From Trematomus loennbergii (Eukaryota > Chordata > Actinopteri > Perciformes > Nototheniidae), in the NCBI GenBank assembly GCA_012861695.1, contig JAAOOA010000056.1, positions 2,417,260-2,481,259 of the forward strand: a stretch of 64,000 nucleotides of DNA, in the 5' to 3' direction. The notes under the pieces are model-generated. The model was not told the origin of the DNA and ran no database searches. It saw only the letters and a program-made list of their open reading frames with translations. Positions 58,094-64,000 of the stretch are shown in pieces (position 1 is the stretch's first letter; each line of letters begins with the position of its first letter). The position numbers and the translations under genes were made by a program.

Positions 58094-58509
58094 ACGTCGT
58101 GGTTTTTCCGTCGGTAGGACAAACAGCTCAGATTTCTCCTCACATTTCGGAAACAGGTCCTTGGCATTGGCATGACTGGATCGATTGTGAACTGAACCAG
58201 AGCTTCCACAGTAAATGTTAGGCTGGCAGAGGGTGCGGCCAGCGCCGCTGGTGTGACCATAGCTCTTCCGGATTGGTCCATTTTGTTCCAGGTACCGCAT
58301 GACATCATGCGGTACCCGGAACTAATGGAAGACTCAATGGCAGTGACGTATCTCCAACGAGGCGTTTTGGGGAGGTATTTTCTGTGTTGAGTTTTACTCG
58401 CTACAGGGTGTACTTTGAGGGTTTTGACTCTGCACACCGTTTACATGCATAAAAACCTTCATAACACACAAGGGGACGGGTATAACTGGAAAAGCATGAC
58501 ATGGGAGCT
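58094..58509 (-). mobile_element. fragment of the THAP-encoding TTAA element
   Basis: On the minus strand it matches 46862-47280: the end 'gcatgacatggga' with TTAA at 58510-58513, the degraded palindrome around GTACCGCATGACATCATGCG, and the THAP start (MPMPRTCFRN). Similarity stops inside the THAP exon. 57993-58093 and 58514-59017 hold repeat-like sequence I cannot assign. Confidence 0.75.
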
Positions 58510-59017
58510 TTAAAACAAAAACAGGACAATAAACAAAGCAGTCTTCACAACGGCCGGACAAAATACTTTGAGCCGCCCTATAGCCAAAGCCCGAGACACT
58601 GTTTAAAGCATAATAAAGACAATATATAGAGAGCATAATGGAAAATAACGTATCTATGCCACATTTTAGATGCCGGTAGCAATAAAGATAACACCATTAA
58701 ACAGTTACACAACATAACAGACATAATATCGATAGCAGCGTCCCTAGCAACCACCTTGGTAACAATGTTGTATTTAATGGTCAAACTAACCTTAAAATAG
58801 GCATTTTCTATCGAGAATAAAACGAAGGTCGGTATGTTTTTTCATTTCTGCGGAGAGAAAGTTGAAGATCACGTGACATACTGTAGACGCCAGCCATTGG
58901 AAATGAATGGTGAAAAAAAACGTAGGGATCCTACAATTTCAGAGGCGTTTTTGTAAATACTACGTCCCAACTTGTGGACCAACGTAGTTATTACACGTTT
59001 AGATGTGAGACTGGGTT

Positions 59018-62000
59018 GGAATGTCTTCTCTGACAGTTGTTGTTGATTGTATGCTTTGTAATATGGACAATGAATCTGTGCACATCACCACCCTATCTGG
59101 TCTGACCTCTTCAACCCACTGTAATCCTATTATTACAGCAAGCATTTCTGCTGTGTACACTGATAATTGATCAGACGCTCTTTTTGAAATAGATATTTTA
59201 AATTCTGGGATGTATATACCAACTCCAACACACTCTTCCTTGTTCTTAGAACCATCTGTGTACATGTGTAGGTAATTGTAGTACTTTTCTTCAGATACAT
59301 ACTTTTTTTAATTCCACTTCATTTATTTGCCACTCTTTTTTCCTTTCTACAATACTCATATCTATTTTAGCTTCTGGGAAAAGCCATGGGGGAACACTAC
59401 TAAATGGGGTTGCTATGTCCACTCCATATGCCCTCGTTCTCTCCTTATTTGACCAGCCAAACCCACGTCCCTGGAATTTTGCATATTCCCAGCAATCCTG
59501 TAATATTCTGTTTGAAATATTTTCTTCTCCACTTCCTTGTAGCTGACCCAGTATGACAGAGCAAGTTTCTCTCTTCTGATCTCCAGAGGTGTCTCTCCTG
59601 CTTCTATCAGAACTGCATTGATAGGGGATGACTTTATCGCTCCAATACACAACCGCAATGCTTTAATTGTATTCTATCATTTTTAAAAGCGATGTTTTTG
59701 CTGCTGCTCCATACACTATACAACCATAATCTATTGTGGACCTCATAATTGATCTGTAAATGTCTATTAATGCTTGTTTGTCTGCGCCCCAGTTGCATCC
59801 AGCTACAGCTCGCAATAAATTTAATACTTTTTTGCATTTTGTTTCCACTTGATTAATATGCATTTTCCATGTATATTTGCTATCAAACCACAGTCCTAGG
59901 TATTTGAACTCATTCACCTTTGTCATTGGACGATCATATAGTGTTAGCTGTTGGCCATCAATCTTGCGTTTGTTTGTGAATACCATGTAGCATTGCTTTC
60001 TGACATTTTGAATCCCCAGTTATATGACCACCTCTCCACTTTTTTAATCGCTCTAGCTATATTCTCCATTACGTATGGGGCATTTCTTCCCCTCATCCAA
60101 ATAGCCCCATCATCTGCGTATAGAGCCGATTGAATGCATGTGTCTAAACATGTAAATATATCATTAATCATGATGTTAAATAATATTGGACTGACTGCAC
60201 TCCCTTGGGGATACCATTTTCTATTTCAAATAATTGGAAATATCTGCTCCAACCTTTACTCTAAATGTCCTGTCTGTTAAAAAGGCCCTTACCCAATTGT
60301 ACATTCTCCCTCCAATACCCATTCTACTCAATTTGATCAGTAACCCATCCCTCCACATACAGTCATACGCCTTTTCAATGTCAAAGTACACTATTGCCAT
60401 TATCTCTTTCATTTTCAATGTTTTTTCCACATCATTACTCACTCTTACTAAAGCATCTATTGTGGACCGCCCTTTACGAAATCCGCTCTGAAAACTACTC
60501 AGCAGCCCTTTCTGCTCCAGTACATGTGAGAGCCTACGGACAATGATCTTTTCCATCCATTTACATAGGTGTGATGTAAGAGCTATTGGTCTGTAGTTAC
60601 TAGGGTTAGCTGTATCTTTCCCTGGCTTATTGAATGGTAGCACGACTGCTGTTTTCCACAAACTTGGCATATCTCCTTCTCTCCAGATTTTATTGAAAAG
60701 ACTCAGCACCATTGTCATAGTTTCCATAGGTAACTGTCTAAACATAGCATAACATAGCTGGTCTTGTCCTGGGGCTGTATATCCTGTACCTTGTAAGGCT
60801 ATTTTGAGTTCTGACATTGTAAATTCCACATCAAGAGCTGACCTATTATCCTGTCTCTTCTCCTTCACGTTTTCATTCTCTGCTAGTAACTGCTGTTTTT
60901 GCTGCCTATGAATATCACTGAGATGTTCCCCGCTATGTACTGCTGCAAGTGTCCTTCCTAACATGTCTGCCTTCTCTTTATCTGTCACTGCCAGCCTCTC
61001 CCCATCAACCAAAGCTGGAATTTTAATGGATTTCCTTTTCCCACTCATCCGCTTAAACATGGACCAGACATCACCTAATTTTACTCCTCTGCCAATGGTA
61101 GAACAAAATTCTCTCCATGTTCTTTTTTTTGTATTTGATTGTCCTTCGAGCAGCTGCCCTTTTCCTTTGAAACTCTATAACATTATTTTGTGTCATGTTT
61201 TTCTTTAATTCTCTAAATGCATTATTTCGCTCTTTAATAGCCCTGCTGCATTCCTCATTCCACCATGGCACCACTTTCTTCCTACCCTTGGTTGTTGTTT
61301 TGGGTATACTGTTCTCTGCTGCATTTAGAATATGTTGCGTTATTTGGCTTGTAATTACCTCTATGCTTCCCTCTGATGTTAGCAGGTGTACCGACTCCTC
61401 ACACCATATCCTACATTTCCCCCAATCAGCTTTAGCAAAGCACCACCTGGTTATTACACCTCCTTCCTGCATATATACATTAGTATTCATTTTAGTAAGC
61501 ACTGGATAATGGTCACTTCCTACTGTGGAGTTATTCAAAACAAACCATTCGCATGTATGAACCAAACAGTTTGACACTAATGTCAGATCCAGGCATGAGA
61601 CTTTCCCCCTGTGTACATCTACTCTTGTGCCATGTCCATCATTAAGGCATACTAGTGTTCTTTCCTCCAGCATTTCTTCCACTATATTTCCGTTACTGTC
61701 TGTATGGTTGCTGCCCCATAGACTGTTGTGTGCATTGAAATCACCACACCAAACTTCCTTCCTATGTTTATTGCCTGCTATTTCTTTAAATATATCAGTG
61801 GTTAGATTTTTACATGGGTTGTATAAATTGATTATCCTAATGTTATCTTGTTTCCTAGGGTTGCAGATTTCCACTATAATACACTCTATATCATCAGGAG
61901 ATTGCACCTCCCTATATGCCACACCATCTTTGAGAAACGTGGCACACCCTCCACCATTTTGATTATTATCTCTATCATGCCTTATACAGCTAAATCCTGG

Positions 62001-62145
62001 AATGACAAAGTCTAATTGAGGTCGTAACCAGGTTTCTTGCACACATATTACCTCAGGGACTACCTCTAGATCATATATATTTCTTGAATTCTTGACCATT
62101 AGCTATGAGGCTTCTTGCGTTCCACTGTAGTATGTGCAGCACCAT
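59018..62145 (-). pseudogene. LINE ORF2, second copy, RNase H cut short
   Basis: ATG at 62145 (MVLHILQWNARSLIANGQEF). The endonuclease is long and open from 62099 to 61071 with CVQETWLRPQLDF, CGDFNAHNSLWG and VGSDHYPV. Reverse transcriptase (61060-60221): NYRPIALTSHLCKWMEKIIV, QSGFRKGRSTIDAL, YFDIEKAYDCMW; then, after a frame change, INDIFTCLDTC and ALYADDGAIWMRGRN. RNase H (59265-59018): YTDGSKNKEE, AEMLAVIIGLQWVEE, CTDSLSILQS, then it ends. Frameshifts separate the blocks, so it is inactive. Confidence 0.82.
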
Positions 62146-62155
62146 GATTAAGGAT

Positions 62156-63078
62156 CTAACCCTCATCCTGATTTTCATTTTCCCCAGCTCCATTTATAGT
62201 TAGCATTGCATGTATCTGATCTGCTTTAATATCTTTCATGTCAAGGAATTTTCCAGCTGCCTCCACAATGGCTTTGATTCTATCACTTTTCTTTTTTAAC
62301 TGTAATGCAACATTTACAGTATGGCATATAAATACCACAAAATTCACCTTTTTCAAAACATCATCATCCTCTTTACTCTTGGTGGCGCTGTGGGGTTGGA
62401 TTTGAAGATTACTTTTTGGTGTGTTCCTGACATTTTGTATTGTAATGCTCTGCTCCATTCCACTAGGGGTCTTATTGATTGTTACTGTTCCCCTTACTTT
62501 CTTTATTGCTTCTGCGTATGAAACTTTGTTTGTAATCTTAACTCTCTGCACCTCTCTGGCCTCTCTCTGCACTTCACAACCTCCAAACGCAGCACTGTGA
62601 TCTCCTCCGCAGTTACAACATTTAACCTTTGCATCCTTTTCACATTTTCCATACTCATGTTTTCCTCCGCATCTCGCACACCTTAGCTGTCCTTTACACT
62701 GCTGCGCTGTGTGCCCCATTCGTTGACATGCGTAGCACCTGAGAGGTTTGGGGATGTACTCCCTAACCATGAAGTTCAAATATCCCATTTGTACTGCCTT
62801 AGGTAAGGTTCTCTCAAACTGAATGAGAACTGATAATGTTTCTTTGAGTGTACCATCCCGTTTGCTTTTAAGCCTTGTGACTTCCACTATTTTGCCTCCT
62901 TTTAATTCACTTTTAATCTTCCATTGACATGTCCAATGGTACTCCTGAGATTACTCCTCTCAGTTTTGCCATTGCTCCTGGAACATGCGCCTTCTCTCAA
63001 AGATCTTTTCTTCTTCGCAGCTTTGGATATCATCCATTCCATATTGTTTCTTTGGCTACCATCTGAGCTGGTTGACAT
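62156..63078 (-). pseudogene. LINE ORF1, second copy, with internal deletion
   Basis: Starts MSTSSDGSQRNNMEWMISKA at 63078. It jumps from a lysine-rich stretch (AAKKKRS) straight to the equivalent of GANRK in the first copy, so roughly 110 residues including the RRM-like part are missing. A frameshift near 62890 precedes an open block to 62156 with YIPKPLRCYACQRMGHTAQQ, CARCGGKHEYGKC and CCNCGGDHSAAFGGC (three zinc knuckles). Confidence 0.8.
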
Positions 63079-63232
63079 GATGAAACAGTCAATGTACAGT
63101 TTATGCAAATCCGCCAAAATAACAGTCCAATGCCGTGAATGAATTTTTCCGATTCTCTCTGAGCTTTCTGCCACGCGTCTCCAACTTCACTTCCTTCTTC
63201 CGGCTTCCTCCAGCCTGCCCGGTGTTCGCTCC

Positions 63233-63257
63233 AAAAGTAGAGCAATGTTCTACTTTT
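63233..63257. other. 9-bp-stem hairpin at the LINE 5' end
   Basis: AAAAGTAGA, loop GCAATGT, TCTACTTTT form a perfect stem. It lies at or next to the inferred 5' boundary of the minus-strand LINE. Confidence 0.7.
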
Positions 63258-63280
63258 GAAGCTTCGACGGGAGGCGTCAG

Positions 63281-63329
63281 CCAATCAAATCCCGCTTATG
63301 CAAATCTGCCAGTACAAGCGCTAGCCAAT
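63281..63329 (+). promoter_or_regulatory. octamer and CCAAT promoter-like cluster
   Basis: Two CCAAT boxes (63281-63285 and 63325-63329) bracket a perfect octamer ATGCAAAT (63298-63305), some 60-100 bp upstream of the MADF start codon. The arrangement resembles compact vertebrate promoters with Oct and NF-Y sites, and would fit the promoter of the Harbinger MADF gene. Function is inferred. Confidence 0.45.
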
Positions 63330-63387
63330 CAAACCGCCTGTATGCTGGGAGAGCCAGACCGCAGTTCATTTCCTCATATGCCAAAAA

Positions 63388-63506
63388 ATGGAGGAGAAAA
63401 TAATCGTAGCGGTAGGGAATCACCCGGCTTTATGATCAGTCCCTGTTCACCTACCGGGATACAAACCGGAGGAGCCAGGCATGGAGGGAGGTGGCAGAGA
63501 CAGTGG
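63388..63506 (+). pseudogene. MADF-domain exon of a Harbinger-like transposon
   Basis: ATG at 63388: MEEKIIVAVGNHPAL, then a 2-base deletion at about 63433-63435, then DQSLFTYRDTNRRSQAWREV and AETVG before a donor GTAAAA. The pattern (I-x-A-V...HP-L-Y-D...Y-R-D...AW-x-x-VA) is the N-terminal half of MADF, a Myb-like DNA-binding domain encoded by the second protein of Harbinger elements. The frameshift makes it a pseudogene. Confidence 0.6.
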
Positions 63507-63694
63507 GTAAAACTGGTAGGTTTCGCCTGTTTGGGGAGTTTGTATACAGTGTACTTCGTTTGAATGGACAGCTAGCAGGCATAAACAGTATTTAGCCAGC
63601 ATGGAATGTTGTGCCACCGCCAAGCGTCAACGCACGCCGCCGTGTGTAGGGCCAGTGGCCGCGGTGCGTTCAAGGACCTCCGCAGAAGAACGGT

Positions 63695-63914
63695 GGGTTA
63701 CGTATTGTAACCCTAGTTCTAGAGTGATGTGTGTGTGAAAAATGCATTCAGTAAAAACGATTGCATTTATCCCAGAGTAAGAGTCATCTCTCTCCACAAT
63801 TCCACATTTCCCCATAATGCCCGTTTCAAGAGACGGCATTATGACGGAGCCGCGGCCCCACGCCGTAGAGGGCTCCGCCTGTGCTTATATAACTAGGGTT
63901 ACAATACGTAACCC
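63695..63914. mobile_element. fold-back miniature element with 24-bp ends
   Basis: GGGTTACGTATTGTAACCCT followed by AGTT at the left is exactly inverted at the right (63891-63914). Each end itself contains a nested palindrome GGTTACGTATTGTAACC. The interior of about 170 bp is non-coding. It extends to near the window end, after which (63915-64000) nothing is recognised. Confidence 0.7.
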
Positions 63915-64000
63915 CCCGTTTCATTAGGTCTCCCAGTAAGGAACGGTTGAATGTGAGATTTCCATCTGCAAGATTTTCAAACTCCCACCTCTTTAGAAAC

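Larger units (their letters stand above)
59018..63258 (-). mobile_element. second I-group LINE, truncated at its 3' end
   Basis: Same family as 52825-57856, in opposite orientation. It begins near 63258 with a short hairpin and GC-rich leader, then ORF1 and ORF2. Coding sequence stops abruptly in the RNase H domain near 59018, where an unrelated repeat ('tagatgtgagactgggttgg') starts. No C-terminal knuckle, 3' UTR or (GAA)n tail is present. Loss of the 3' end is unusual for a LINE and points to later deletion or another insertion. Confidence 0.82.
57959..63652. mobile_element. inverted-repeat-bounded Harbinger-like locus, heavily invaded
   Basis: CCCTACACACGG and GTGCGTTGACGCTT at 57960-57992 recur in inverse orientation at about 63617-63651 (AAGCGTCAACGCAC...CCGTGTGTAGGG). 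Near the right end a MADF-domain exon (63388-63506) is typical of Harbinger transposons. The 5.7 kb between contain a THAP-element fragment, unassigned repeats (58514-59017) and an inverted I-group LINE. No convincing 3-bp target duplication is seen, so reading it as one element is tentative. Confidence 0.45.

Overview
The window looks like nuclear DNA from a ray-finned (teleost) fish. Protein-coding genes are split into many short exons with consensus GT/AG introns. The proteins are closest to vertebrate ones. Introns and spacers are full of fish-type interspersed repeats: short hAT and TTAA-site elements, tRNA-headed SINEs, L2-like and I-group LINEs, and (CA)n tracts. Nothing prokaryotic, viral or CRISPR-like is present. 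The species cannot be named from the sequence alone.

Layout. 1-18.2 kb: the last fifteen coding exons and 3' UTR of stt3b (+), the catalytic subunit of an oligosaccharyltransferase complex; its first exons lie upstream of the window. 20.2-21.1 kb: a KIAA1143 homologue (-). It is divergent, across a 266-bp spacer, from a tmem42 homologue (+, 21.4-23.1 kb). 24.58-26.58 kb: a poorly understood element carrying two fragments of a fish multicopy protein type (a C-terminal domain and a C2H2 finger) in reversed order, with many AACACT/AGTGTT words between them. 27.7-52.4 kb: cyb5r4 (-), a cytochrome b5 / CS / cytochrome b5 reductase flavohaemoprotein. Its fifteen canonical exons are spread through introns packed with nested transposons, and an extra in-frame 5' exon is likely. 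52.8-63.7 kb: a transposon pile-up. It holds two I-group non-LTR retrotransposons tail to tail, a fragment of a THAP-type TTAA element, remnants of a MADF-encoding Harbinger-like transposon, and a fold-back element.

Two general points stand out. First, stt3b, KIAA1143 and cyb5r4 each have exactly one apparent frameshift. Each is one missing base in a G run on the coding strand, within an otherwise intact exon. This points to assembly error in homopolymers rather than to three dead genes. Second, many transposons can be delimited to the base by target-site duplications (8 bp for hAT, TTAA for Kolobok/piggyBac-like, TAA for Harbinger-like). Several are nested, or carry minisatellites or modules shared between unrelated hosts. 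The four genes do not form a pathway; stt3b (ER N-glycosylation) and cyb5r4 (ER-linked NAD(P)H electron transfer) are independent housekeeping genes.
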